DNA of 39,991 bases from Alphaproteobacteria bacterium (GCA_947473805.1 CANJGB010000030.1:1-39991), one strand, 5' to 3'. Shown: positions 16,165-23,904, numbered from the stretch's first letter. The notes: a model not told the origin generated them from the letters alone. Made by a program: numbers and translations.

Positions 16165-16530
16165 CTACAGGCGGTCGGTCATGTCGACCGCACGCACCAG
16201 GCTGGCGATGTTGATCTCGCCCAGCAGCACCTTGGCAATGCCGTCCTCGGCCATGGTGATGAAGCCCTGTTCTCGCGCCAGCGTGCGCAGTTGTGCGCGT
16301 GTCGCACCGCGCGCCATGGCGTCATCGAACTCGGGCGTGAAGCGTAGCACCTCGCACACCGCGACACGGCCGCGATAGCCGGTATAGCGGCAATCGTCGC
16401 AGCCGACCGGGCGGGCAATGATCGGCGCTGCCGCCGGATCGACACCCAGCACCCGGCACTCCACCTCGGTCGCGGGAAACAGCATTTCCTTGCAGGTCGG
16501 GCACAACTTGCGCACCAGGCGCTGGGCCTT
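16165..16530 (-). pseudogene. pilB/mshE remnant: C-terminal part of the pilus extension ATPase
   Basis: Only the last 120 or so codons of a GspE/PilB-type ATPase remain. They begin at AQRLVRKLCPTC and include the zinc-binding CPTC and CDDC pairs, the GCDDCRYTGYRGRVAVCEVL motif and the usual C-terminal helices. The N1 domain, Walker A, Asp box and Walker B are all absent. Upstream of about 16530 the frame stays open to 16821, but its peptide is not ATPase-like and is antisense to another coding tail. The product cannot be an active ATPase. Position directly before pilC is normal for pilB. Confidence 0.8.
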
Positions 16531-16674
16531 ATGACGCTGTTTGCCGCCGCGCGCGAGATCGAAACCGCCGGGCGCCATGGCGACGCGGTTGCCGCAGTCG
16601 CTGTCGGCAGCCGCATCAGGGTGATCGCGGATCCGTCGCTGGCCCAGATCAAGGCGTTGTTTCCCGGCGCATAG
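16531..16674 (+). pseudogene. Tail of a truncated ORF, possibly an Hpt/kinase C-terminus
   Basis: On the plus strand an open frame of 47 codons ends at TAG 16672-16674. It encodes a helical Ala/Arg-rich peptide (LFAAAREIETAGRHGDAV and then DPSLAQIKALFPGA). Such helices are common at the ends of Hpt or kinase proteins, and the gene sits just before a phosphorelay cassette in the same direction. The frame stays open to the left, but there it runs antisense to well-conserved pilB codons, so the original 5' part is probably lost. The Hpt assignment is tentative. Confidence 0.4.
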
Positions 16675-16728
16675 CCGTTCATTGTGGCGCCGTTGGGGGC
16701 CAGTCGAATCGACGGGCTGAGAGGTGAA

Positions 16729-17094
16729 ATGGCCAAATCCGTATTGCTGGTCGAAGACAATGATTTTGTCGCGAAACTCTACAAAAGCTGCCTCGAAACC
16801 CTCGGTGTTCAGATACTTCACGCCAAGAACGGACCCGACGCGCTCCAGCTGGCGCAGGACAACCTCCCCTCGGTGATCGTGATGGACATCATGCTGCCGG
16901 GCATGTCGGGGATCGACATCACCAAGGCGCTCAAGGCTGACGAACGCACCAGGGCTCTGCCGGTGATCGCGGTCACAACGCTCGCCATGGCTGGCGACCT
17001 GGACCGCATCCGTGAAGCGGGCGCCGACGCCTACCTGTCCAAGCCAATCAACGTCGAAGGCTTCGTGAACGCGGTCAAAGGCTATCTGAGCTAG
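16729..17094 (+). CDS. DivK-like single-domain response regulator
   Basis: A 121-residue receiver with no output domain. The acidic pocket is Glu9/Asp10 in LLVEDN, the phospho-acceptor is Asp53 in VIVMDIMLPGMSG, and the switch residues are Thr83 and Lys105 in YLSKPINVEGF. The ILLVEDN start and SKPI end recall alphaproteobacterial DivK, a diffusible phosphate carrier in cell-cycle and motility control; whether this copy is DivK itself cannot be decided. GAGAGGTG precedes the ATG at 16729. It is the first gene of a four-gene cassette and lies 5 bases before the histidine kinase. Confidence 0.92.
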   Translation: MAKSVLLVEDNDFVAKLYKSCLETLGVQILHAKNGPDALQLAQDNLPSVIVMDIMLPGMSGIDITKALKADERTRALPVIAVTTLAMAGDLDRIREAGADAYLSKPINVEGFVNAVKGYLS

Positions 17095-17099
17095 TCGAC

Positions 17100-18338
17100 A
17101 TGGCTGACACGGACGATCCCTCCGATCATTCCCCGCCGGCGTCGCACCGCCGGCGTGAGATTGGCGGTCTGCGCTACCAGCTTGTCGATGGCATTCGCCA
17201 GCTTGTCCTCCCCGATGACGGTCCGGGCGCTGTGCGTGACGTGGTGGCCGCCCTGGCCCACAATGGCGGCGCGGTCAGGCGCATGCTGGCCGCAATCGAA
17301 GGCATGGCCGAAGGCTTCATCCTGTTCGATGCCGAGGACCGGATCGTCTTTGTGAACGCGCGCTACCGCGAGTTCTATCCCGAGATCGCCGACCTGCTGG
17401 TGCCGGGCGCCCGGCACTCCGAAATCGCCGCCGCCGCCATCGCCCGGCGTTCGGCCGGCCTAAAGGTGCGTCTCGACGGTTGGGTCCGTGGCGCTGCGGA
17501 CGCCGACGAGATCGCCGACCGCGAGGAAATCCTGCTCGATGGCCGTTGGGTGCGTGTCAGCGAGCGCTCGCTGGCTGGTGGCGGCCGTGTCGGCACCCAG
17601 ACCGACATCACCGAACTTAAGCTGCGCGAGGAAGGCCTGCGCGAGCTCGAGCGGCTGAAAAGCGAATTCGTCAATAACGTCAGCCATGAATTGCGCACGC
17701 CATTGACCGCGATCCACGCCTCGTTGGGCCTCATGGCCGGCGGTGCGGTCGGCGCGCTGCCCGACGAGGCCGCCGAACTGGTGCAGGTCGCCCTGCGCAA
17801 CAGCGACCGGCTGCTCCGCCTGGTGAACGACATCCTCGACCTCGGCAAGATAGAGGCCGAGGCGATGCGCTTCGAAATCGCACCCCATGACCTGGTTGGT
17901 GTGGTGGCGCGCACGGTCGCCGATGCCGGCGGCTATGGCTCGGCCCACGGCGTGGGTCTTACCTTCCGTCACGCGTCGCCATCGGCGCCCGCATTGCTCG
18001 ACCCCGAGCGCTTCGTCCAGGCGCTGACCAACCTGATCGGCAACGCCGTCAAGTTCTCGCCGCGCGGCGGCACGGTCGTTGTGGACCTTTCGCCGTGCGA
18101 GGCCATGTGGCGGGTGGCTGTCATCGACCAGGGCGCCGGCATCCCGATGGACCAGCAGGAGCGCGTTTTCGACCGGTTCTTCCAGGCAGGCGGGACCAGT
18201 GGCGCGGTACGCGGCGGCACCGGCCTCGGCCTCACCATCGCGCGCTCCATCATGCAGAACCTGGGCGGGGCCATCGGTTTTGAATCCGAGCCCGGGCGCG
18301 GCACGCGCTTCTGGCTCGATGTAAGGCAGGCGGCCTGA
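17100..18338 (+). CDS. PAS-domain sensor histidine kinase
   Basis: A 412-residue kinase with no membrane segment, so likely cytoplasmic. A PAS fold spans about 62-175 (GMAEGFILFDAEDRIVFVN, then a GTQTDITELK linker). HisKA follows with the phospho-accepting His196 in FVNNVSHELRTPLTAI. The HATPase_c domain shows the N box NLIGNAVKFSP, the G1 box DQGAGIP, the F box ERVFDRFFQ and the G2 box GGTGLGLTIAR. It starts 5 bases after the DivK-like gene and ends one base before the next receiver. Its partners are probably the two flanking receivers and the Hpt protein; the signal sensed by the PAS domain is unknown. Confidence 0.95.
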   Translation: MADTDDPSDHSPPASHRRREIGGLRYQLVDGIRQLVLPDDGPGAVRDVVAALAHNGGAVRRMLAAIEGMAEGFILFDAEDRIVFVNARYREFYPEIADLLVPGARHSEIAAAAIARRSAGLKVRLDGWVRGAADADEIADREEILLDGRWVRVSERSLAGGGRVGTQTDITELKLREEGLRELERLKSEFVNNVSHELRTPLTAIHASLGLMAGGAVGALPDEAAELVQVALRNSDRLLRLVNDILDLGKIEAEAMRFEIAPHDLVGVVARTVADAGGYGSAHGVGLTFRHASPSAPALLDPERFVQALTNLIGNAVKFSPRGGTVVVDLSPCEAMWRVAVIDQGAGIPMDQQERVFDRFFQAGGTSGAVRGGTGLGLTIARSIMQNLGGAIGFESEPGRGTRFWLDVRQAA

Positions 18339-18339
18339 C

Positions 18340-18729
18340 ATGGCGGATCTTCAACGCATTATGGTGGTGGACGACGCGGCGGACATTCGCCTTGTCGCCC
18401 GGCTGGCTCTCGAGAAGGTTGGCGGCTTCGATGTGGCGCTTTGTGATTCCGGGCAGGCCGCCGTGGCGGCGCTGTCGACGTTCCGGCCCGACCTGGTCCT
18501 GCTCGATGTCATGATGCCGGGCTGGGATGGCCCGACCACGCTGGCCGAGCTGCGCAAGGCGCCTGAAGGGGCGGCATTGCCCTGCGTCTTTTTTACCGCG
18601 CGCCAGGAGGCCAGCGAGGTCGAGCGGCTGAAGACGCTGGGGCCGATCGGACTGATTGCCAAGCCGTTCGACGCGATGAAGCTTGCATCCGAACTGCGCG
18701 CGATATGGGGCCGCCGTGACGCCATCTGA
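18340..18729 (+). CDS. Single-domain response regulator
   Basis: A 129-residue receiver. Asp11/Asp12 in IMVVDDAADIR form the acidic pocket and Asp56 in LVLLDVMMPGWDG is the phosphorylation site. TAR near 97-99 and the Lys in LIAKPFDAMKL complete the active site. There is no DNA-binding or enzymatic output domain. It starts one base after the kinase stop and its 3' end overlaps the Hpt gene by 14 bases. The most likely role is a phosphate shuttle or a direct protein-interaction output of the adjacent kinase. Confidence 0.92.
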   Translation: MADLQRIMVVDDAADIRLVARLALEKVGGFDVALCDSGQAAVAALSTFRPDLVLLDVMMPGWDGPTTLAELRKAPEGAALPCVFFTARQEASEVERLKTLGPIGLIAKPFDAMKLASELRAIWGRRDAI

Positions 18730-19042
18730 GAAATTCCTCGCCGAACTGGCCGAACTCAACCGCCAGTACGCGGCGGCACTGCCCGAGCGCCTGGCGTTGC
18801 TCGATGCGGCCTGGAAGGCGGTGCGCAACGGCGAGCGGTCGGCGCTGGAGGACCTGCTGAAGGAAGCGCACTACCTGGCCGGCAGCGGCTCGACGTTCGG
18901 CCAGCCGGCGGTGAGCGAGGCGGCGGGCGCGCTGGAGCTTTTCCTGTGGCCGCTGGTCAAGGGGCAGGGCGGGGCGATCGACGAGACCACCATCGCCGCG
19001 CTGGTCGCCGGCGTGCACCGCGCGGTGCCGCCCCCAGCCTAG
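18716..19042 (+). CDS. Hpt-domain phosphotransfer protein
   Basis: A helical protein of about 108 residues. His52 in KEAHYLAGSGSTFG matches the Hpt signature HxLxGSG, with the histidine as phospho-acceptor. I chose the GTG at 18716, which overlaps the preceding receiver gene by 14 bases. A longer frame from ATG 18683 would overlap by 47 bases and adds a non-Hpt leader. It completes a receiver-kinase-receiver-Hpt set, enough for a multistep relay. Which receiver takes the phosphate from His52 cannot be told from sequence. Confidence 0.85.
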   Translation: MTPSEKFLAELAELNRQYAAALPERLALLDAAWKAVRNGERSALEDLLKEAHYLAGSGSTFGQPAVSEAAGALELFLWPLVKGQGGAIDETTIAALVAGVHRAVPPPA

Positions 19043-19043
19043 C

Positions 19044-19075
19044 AAGAAAACGGCGGCCGATACGCTGGCCGCCGT
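19044..19075 (-). terminator. Terminator of the cold-shock gene, probably bidirectional
   Basis: A stem of ACGGCGGCC with CGGCCGCCGT-type pairing (19050-19075) is followed on the minus strand by TTTTC. It lies between the convergent Hpt and csp genes. The A side gives no T tract in the plus direction, so termination is best supported for csp. Confidence 0.75.
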
Positions 19076-19096
19076 ACAAACGTCAGTCGCGAAAAA

Positions 19097-19300
19097 TCAG
19101 GCGAGCTTCAGGTTGCCCGCCGCGCTCTTGCCACGCTCGGTCACGACGTCGAAGTTGACCTTCTGGCCTTCCTTCAGGGCGGCGATGCCGGCCTTCTCGA
19201 CGGCGCTGATGTGGACGAACACGTCCTTCGAGCCATCGCTCGGCTGGATGAAACCGAAGCCCTTTGCCGGGTTGAACCACTTCACGGTGCCTGTCGCCAT
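19097..19300 (-). CDS. Cold-shock-domain protein (CspA family)
   Basis: A 67-residue single cold-shock domain. RNP1 is KGFGFIQP and RNP2 is DVFVHIS, the two aromatic/basic patches that bind single-stranded RNA and DNA. The start [18 protein letters not shown] is typical. The ATG at 19300 follows AAGGAGG; the open frame back to 19411 is leader. Such proteins act as RNA chaperones; cold induction cannot be inferred from sequence alone. Confidence 0.96.
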   Translation of the reverse strand: MATGTVKWFNPAKGFGFIQPSDGSKDVFVHISAVEKAGIAALKEGQKVNFDVVTERGKSAAGNLKLA

Positions 19301-19509
19301 AGCGGCCTCCTTGGGATGTAAGACGCTCGCGCAGTTCCCTCTGCGAAGCGGCGCAATCAGGGTTTCCGGGATCGTCTTGTAGTCACGGCAGGGGATCACC
19401 CAAGGTCGCACGGCAAGCGGTAGCGGAAGCGCAGATCGTCACGCTGAATAGTTGGGGGCGGTTCCGGGCGGAAGTCAACAGGCCGGGGGTGCCGCGAAAG
19501 TTCGCCAAG

Positions 19510-19917
19510 TCACTGTTGTTGCAGTGCAAAAACGCAATCGCCGGCCAGGATCGGGCGGTCGCCCACCGACAGTTCGCCATGCAGGAATGCGACGCTGCGC
19601 CCGCGCCGCAGCAGGTCGGCCTTGCCCTCCAGCCACTCGCCCGTCGCGGCGGGGCCGAGATGGTTGCTGCTGCTGCTGGCGAGGGTGAAATGCGCGCTGC
19701 GCCCGGCCAGGGCGTGCGCCAGGCCCTGTTCGAACACAAAAGTCGCGAAGGCGCCGATCAGCACGCTGCGCGCCTGGCCCCCGGCATCGGCATGGCGTGC
19801 CTCCAGCTGTAGCGCGAAACGCGGCGCGCCGTCGGCATCGAGCTTGCGCCACACCTGGCCAAGCACGGCATCGGCGGGCAGGGCGGCCCAGCCGTCCTTA
19901 ACGGGGTCGAAATCCAT
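19510..19917 (-). CDS. Hotdog-fold thioesterase-like protein
   Basis: A 135-residue protein with hotdog-fold features: a central helix (about 60-75, GAFATFVFEQGLAHAL) followed by strands HFTLASSSSNHLGPA, GEWLEGKADLLRRGRSVAFL and GELSVGDRPILAGDCVFAL. This resembles PaaI-like acyl-CoA thioesterases, which hydrolyse acyl-CoA thioesters. The start MDFDPVKDGWAALP at 19917 was chosen; the frame back to 20010 is low-complexity. A catalytic acid and an Asn are present in the expected region but I cannot fix the active site. It is divergent from the SugE-like gene. Confidence 0.75.
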   Translation of the reverse strand: MDFDPVKDGWAALPADAVLGQVWRKLDADGAPRFALQLEARHADAGGQARSVLIGAFATFVFEQGLAHALAGRSAHFTLASSSSNHLGPAATGEWLEGKADLLRRGRSVAFLHGELSVGDRPILAGDCVFALQQQ

Positions 19918-20000
19918 CGGGGTCTCTGTATAAGGAAACGAAGGCGGGAAAGCGGGCCGCATCATAGCCGCCGCCCGCGCAATGACCATAGGAGTCGGGC

Positions 20001-20321
20001 ATGTGGGCATGGATCTCGCTGGTGGTTGCCGGCCTCGCGGAAATCGGCTGGGCGGTCGGCCTCAAGTACACCGAAGGCTTCACCCGCCTGTGGCCCAGCG
20101 TGGCGACCGTGGCCGCCATGATCGTCAGCGTCATCCTGCTGGAATACGCCGTGCGCGCGATCCCGGTCGGCACCGCCTATGCCATCTGGGTCGGCATCGG
20201 CGCGGTGGGCGTGGCCATTGCCGGCATCGCCCTGTTTGGCGAAAGCGCGGCGCCGCTGCGCCTGGCGTGTATCGGCCTGGTCTGTGCGGGGATCATCGGC
20301 CTCAAGTTCGCTTCCCCTTGA
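20001..20321 (+). CDS. SugE/Gdx-type small multidrug resistance transporter
   Basis: A 106-residue protein with four membrane helices, the size of SMR transporters. The conserved membrane Glu14 lies in [17 protein letters not shown], and the pattern [16 protein letters not shown] is characteristic of the SugE/Gdx branch, whose best-known role is guanidinium export by proton antiport. It starts at ATG 20001 after AGGAGT. I looked for guanidine riboswitch motifs in the short upstream region and saw none. A branch with quaternary ammonium specificity remains possible. Confidence 0.9.
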   Translation: MWAWISLVVAGLAEIGWAVGLKYTEGFTRLWPSVATVAAMIVSVILLEYAVRAIPVGTAYAIWVGIGAVGVAIAGIALFGESAAPLRLACIGLVCAGIIGLKFASP

Positions 20322-20365
20322 CCCCGCCGCGTGGTGCGCGGACGATCCGTTGAACAGGAGAGGTC

Positions 20366-20554
20366 ATGGATCGTTACGAACTGCCGATCAAGGTCAGCCG
20401 CATCGCCGGGGGCTATTCCGTGGCCATCGCGGTGAACGACCAGACCGTCATCGCCCGCCAGATGTCGCGCGCCGACCTGATGCAGCTGCGCGCCATGCTG
20501 GACAGCGTGCTGGGGCCGAAGCCGGTCGATCACGGGGAATTCGACTCCCTCTGA
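20366..20554 (+). CDS. Hypothetical 62-residue protein
   Basis: A small soluble protein of unknown function, with the look of a compact strand-rich N-terminal part (YELPIKVSRIAGGYSVAIAV) and a C-terminal helix (RADLMQLRAMLDSVL). The start is supported by AGGAGAGG seven bases before the ATG. It ends six bases before the TIM-barrel isomerase gene, so the two are probably co-translated. I recognise no family. Confidence 0.7.
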   Translation: MDRYELPIKVSRIAGGYSVAIAVNDQTVIARQMSRADLMQLRAMLDSVLGPKPVDHGEFDSL

Positions 20555-20559
20555 ACGCC

Positions 20560-21381
20560 GTGCACCCGCTGTCCCTCGACCACATCACGGTCGGCGGCGT
20601 CACGCCGCCGGAGCTGGTGCGCATTGCCGCCGCCTGCGGCTGCACCGCGGTAAACATGAAAATCCGCCAGGGCATGGCCAGCTTCCCGCTGCCCTATGAC
20701 ATGCTGGGCGATCCAGCCATGCAGCGCGAAACGAAACGGCGTGCCGCAGATGCGGGCATCACTATCGGCGTGGTCGAAAGTTTTGTCCTGCAACCCGACA
20801 CCAAGGTTGCGGAATTCGAACGCGGCCTGGCCGTGGCGGCCGAGATCGGCGCCCGGGCGGCGAACATCATCTGCTTCGATGCCGACCGCGCGCGGCGTGC
20901 CGATACCTTCGTGGCGTTCTGTGCCTTGGCGGCGCGCCACGGGCTGAAGGTGACGGCGGAGTTTTTCGCCCGCTCGGAACTCAACTCGCTGGAAGCGGCA
21001 ACGGATCTGGCGCGTGCCGCACCCGGTGCGGCGGTCAATGTCGACATCCTGCATGTCGTGCGCTGCGGCAACACCGTCGCGCAGGTGCGCGACGTCGCGC
21101 CATCGCTATTCGGCTGGTCGCAGATCAGCGACGGTCCGCTGCACATGCCGGTGGAGCGGCAGGAACACGAGGCGCGTTACGAGCGCCAGCTTCCCGGCAC
21201 GTCGGAGTTTCCGCTCCGCGATTTCATCCAGGCGCTGCCACCTGATTTGCCCATCGGCATCGAGGTGCCGGCCAAGCCCCGGCTGGATGCGGGCCTGGAC
21301 GCCGAGGCCTGGGCAAAGGAGGCGGTGGACACATCCCGGCGCCTGCTTGAAGGCTGGGGCGTTGCGCTGACGGCACCGTAG
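20560..21381 (+). CDS. TIM-barrel sugar phosphate isomerase/epimerase-like protein
   Basis: A protein of about 273 residues resembling the xylose isomerase-like TIM-barrel superfamily (AP endonuclease 2 fold). Recognisable pieces are an early LSLDHITVGGVTPPELVRIA, DAGITIGVVESFVL near 60, a Glu at the end of KVTAEFF, VNVDILHVVRCG, and a late Glu in LPIGIEVPAK. Acidic and His residues at strand ends fit the metal site of this fold. The GTG at 20560, six bases after the small gene, is the only sensible start because the frame upstream antisenses or shadows other genes. The substrate is unknown. A 21-bp repeat starts seven bases after its stop, in the same reading frame. Confidence 0.8.
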   Translation: MHPLSLDHITVGGVTPPELVRIAAACGCTAVNMKIRQGMASFPLPYDMLGDPAMQRETKRRAADAGITIGVVESFVLQPDTKVAEFERGLAVAAEIGARAANIICFDADRARRADTFVAFCALAARHGLKVTAEFFARSELNSLEAATDLARAAPGAAVNVDILHVVRCGNTVAQVRDVAPSLFGWSQISDGPLHMPVERQEHEARYERQLPGTSEFPLRDFIQALPPDLPIGIEVPAKPRLDAGLDAEAWAKEAVDTSRRLLEGWGVALTAP

Positions 21382-21387
21382 GGGGCT

Positions 21388-21492
21388 GGTTCGAGTGCGA
21401 TTGGTGCTGTTTCAGGTGCGTTTGGGCGAGTTTCGGGGGCGTTTCGTGCAGTTTCGAGCGCGCTTTGGTGAGTTTCGAGGGCGCTTATAAAT
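21388..21492 (+). repeat. Five-unit degenerate 21-bp tandem repeat
   Basis: Five consecutive 21-base units begin at 21388, 21409, 21430, 21451 and 21472, each opening with GTTTC (first unit GGTTC) and containing a G-rich half followed by GCG(T/C)TT. The units have no insertions between them. The period equals two DNA helical turns and seven codons. The stretch lies in the otherwise gene-free 21382-21677, where I see nothing else convincing. Confidence 0.85.
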
Positions 21493-21677
21493 CGTCAAAC
21501 CATTAATTCTGAACGATATTGTCTTGAGTGGTGCAGAAACCGGCAAGTCACATTTCTGCCGGCTGCGCGACGCCTCTCCCCAAGCAGGCAAGGGGCCAAA
21601 AGGTCAGATCAACCGGGTCAAAGAGCGAACCGGTGATATGGGGGAGGTGGGAATTAAATCAATAGTGGGAAGCAGGG

Positions 21678-21899
21678 CTATTTGAGCCGCTTGGCCGGAC
21701 GTTTCTCGCGCAGCCACATCAGGTAGATGCGGGCGATCTGGTCCTTGTCGATGGCATTGTCGAGCGGTCCGGTGCCGATGCCGTGAACGTCGAAGCCGTC
21801 TTCGATCAAGCGGCAGGCGGACTCAATGGCCAATTCCGGACTGGGGTGCCGTTCAATGCACTCGGTGTCCGCGCGCCGGTACTGAATGTGCCACCTCAT
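21678..21899 (-). CDS. Hypothetical 73-residue protein, copy A of a tandem pair
   Basis: A small soluble protein of unknown function. It starts MRWHIQYRRADTECIERH, has a helix with AIESACRLIEDG, the core GIGTGPL near residues 40-46, and QIARIYLMW near 54-62. About 40 of its 73 residues are identical to the neighbouring copy B, and the two have the same length. The last residues are basic (RPAKRLK) and differ from copy B. The ribosome-binding site is weak. Short spacing (60 bases) and the same strand suggest one transcript. Confidence 0.75.
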   Translation of the reverse strand: MRWHIQYRRADTECIERHPSPELAIESACRLIEDGFDVHGIGTGPLDNAIDKDQIARIYLMWLREKRPAKRLK

Positions 21900-21959
21900 G
21901 GTTCAGCGTGACGCGCAAGTATCGCAAGGGCAAGGCGCCGCACTGCACATGTTGCCGAG

Positions 21960-22181
21960 CTAGTTGGAGGACTCGGGAGGCAACTTCGCCCGTTCCCAGA
22001 TGGTGTAGATGCGGGCGATCTGGGCCTTGCCGATGGAATCTGTGAGCGGTCCCGTACCGATGCCATAGACGTCCTGCCCGGCATCGATAAAGCGGCACGC
22101 CGCCTCGATGGCTTGCTCCGGCGTCAGGTGCTGCTGGACGCAGTCCGTGGTCCCGTTCCGGTATTGGACGTGCCATGTCAT
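21960..22181 (-). CDS. Hypothetical 73-residue protein, copy B of a tandem pair
   Basis: Paralogue of the gene 60 bases downstream, with the same length and colinear motifs: MTWHVQYRNGTTDCVQQH, AIEAACRFIDAG, GIGTGPL and QIARIYTIW. The conservation of Trp, His, Cys and the GxGTGPL core across both copies argues for real coding and a constrained fold. The C-terminus (LPPESSN) differs from the basic end of copy A, so the two may have diverged in partner or target. No known family is recognised. Confidence 0.75.
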   Translation of the reverse strand: MTWHVQYRNGTTDCVQQHLTPEQAIEAACRFIDAGQDVYGIGTGPLTDSIGKAQIARIYTIWERAKLPPESSN

Positions 22182-22248
22182 CGTCGCAGCATCAAGCCTG
22201 TGCGAGGGGCACGCAACAGGGTAGTTCTACTCACGCGGCCAGGGGCGC

Positions 22249-23904
22249 TTATGCGGCGGACGGCGTGCCGTCGTCGATAAGCCGGTTTCTCGGAAACACC
22301 ATGGTGACGGTGGTCCCGCGGCCCAGTTCGCTGGCCAGCGTGAAGGTCGCGCCGTGCAGTTCGGCGAACTGCTTGGCCAGCGGCAGGCCAAGACCCGTCC
22401 CCTTGTGTTCACGGGCGACGGCGGTGTCCACCTGCTGATAGGGCTGCAGCACGCGGGCCAGGTCTGATGCGGAAATACCGACGCCGGTGTCGCTGATCGT
22501 CACCGTCAGTCCGGCGGAGGACGCACCAGCCGAAACGTCAATCCGGCCCCCCTTCGGTGTGAACTTGATCGCGTTCGACAACAGGTTGACCATGACCTGG
22601 TACAGCGCGCGACGGTCGCCGTTCAGGCGCGGCATCGGCCGCATGTCGAAGTTCACGGTGACGCCGGCAGCCGTCGCCAGCGGGCGCGACAGGCGCAACG
22701 CGTCGTCAATGACCTCGTCCATCTCGACCGGCTCGAGGCGCAGGACGGCATGTCTGGCCTCGATCTTGGAAATGTCGAGCAGGGTATTGATCACCCCCAG
22801 AAGGTGCCGGCCGGCGCCGGCAATATCCTCGACCGCCTCGCGCTGACGCGGTGTGGTGGCGCCGTACGCTTCACGGGTCAGCAGTTCGGAGAATCCGATA
22901 ATGGCATTCAGCGGTGTGCGCAGTTCGTGGCTCATATTGGCCAGGAAGCTGGTCTTGGACCGGTTGGCTTCTTCGGCCGCCATCTTGGCGTCTTCCAGCG
23001 CGCGCCGGTACAGGTGGCCAAGAACCACCTTGCGGTAGAGGAACCACGAGACGCCAGCGATCAGGGCCATGTACACGATCATAAGGATCGTGCGGACGCG
23101 GAAGTCGCCTTGCCATTCAGCCAGCACGTCATCCCGTGCATTGGCGACCTTGATGACGATGCCGCGTCCTGGCACCTCGGCCCGGCCGACGATGCGTTTA
23201 ATTCCGTCGGGGACCGGCACGGAAGCGAGCAGCTTGTCGCTATCGGGCTCGTTCGCCAGAACGTAGCCGGCACGGTCGGTCATGCGGACAAAGTCCCGGG
23301 GGCCAAGGCCGATGCGGCGATAGAAGTCAGAGAAATAGTCCGGTCGGACGACACCCAGAACAATGCCGTCGAACGTGCCGTTCGCGGTATTGAGCCGGCG
23401 GCTGACCGGCAGCACCCATTCCTGTGTGCGGTCGCGGCCGCGCACCGGCACGCCGATATGGGTGGCTTGCCCGGCATTATCGCGGTGAAAAATGAAATAT
23501 TCGCGGTCCGCAATTACCATCCGCTGCGTGATCTCGCGCGAAGCCATGTCCATGTGGCCGTCGCGGTCGAAAACCACTACGCCACGGAGGATCGGCGACG
23601 CGCCCTGGATGGCCTGAAGCCGTGCAAAGGCCTCGGTCTCGTCGATCTCCCCGGCCGCGAAGTCGCGGCAGACCTCGGCGGCGCCGGTCAGCGCCAGATC
23701 GACCGCCTCGAACGCGCGTCCGGCATATTCGGCGACGATGCCGGCATAATTTCCGGTTGCCGTTTCGGCGCGGCGGATCTCGCGCTCGCGGGTGTTGTAG
23801 CCGTTGAAAATAAACAGCGTGAGCGACATGGCGGCCAGCACGCCGCCGACCAGCAGTGGCCAGTATTCGCGGCGATAGGTGACATGGCCGGTCATGGCGC
23901 GCAC
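22249..23904 (-). CDS. Membrane sensor histidine kinase with periplasmic sensor domain
   Basis: A 551-residue kinase. A membrane helix at about 16-34 and another at about 272-291 bracket a periplasmic region of about 235 residues that resembles a double Cache-type sensor (VVFDRDGHMDMASREITQR, DREYFIFHRDNAG, PVSRRLNTANGTFDGIVLG). HisKA carries His326 in FLANMSHELRTPLNAI, and HATPase_c shows NLLSNAIKFTP, SDTGVGIS and GTGLGLPLAK. No receiver or HAMP domain is attached. The start is a GTG at 23904; an ATG three codons later is equally possible. No cognate regulator is adjacent, so it is an orphan kinase here. Confidence 0.92.
   Translation of the reverse strand: MRAMTGHVTYRREYWPLLVGGVLAAMSLTLFIFNGYNTREREIRRAETATGNYAGIVAEYAGRAFEAVDLALTGAAEVCRDFAAGEIDETEAFARLQAIQGASPILRGVVVFDRDGHMDMASREITQRMVIADREYFIFHRDNAGQATHIGVPVRGRDRTQEWVLPVSRRLNTANGTFDGIVLGVVRPDYFSDFYRRIGLGPRDFVRMTDRAGYVLANEPDSDKLLASVPVPDGIKRIVGRAEVPGRGIVIKVANARDDVLAEWQGDFRVRTILMIVYMALIAGVSWFLYRKVVLGHLYRRALEDAKMAAEEANRSKTSFLANMSHELRTPLNAIIGFSELLTREAYGATTPRQREAVEDIAGAGRHLLGVINTLLDISKIEARHAVLRLEPVEMDEVIDDALRLSRPLATAAGVTVNFDMRPMPRLNGDRRALYQVMVNLLSNAIKFTPKGGRIDVSAGASSAGLTVTISDTGVGISASDLARVLQPYQQVDTAVAREHKGTGLGLPLAKQFAELHGATFTLASELGRGTTVTMVFPRNRLIDDGTPSAA

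Noticed and set aside
19918-20000. Guanidine riboswitch upstream of the SugE-like gene
   Set aside because: The short leader shows no paired ACGR hairpins or other recognisable guanidine aptamer parts.
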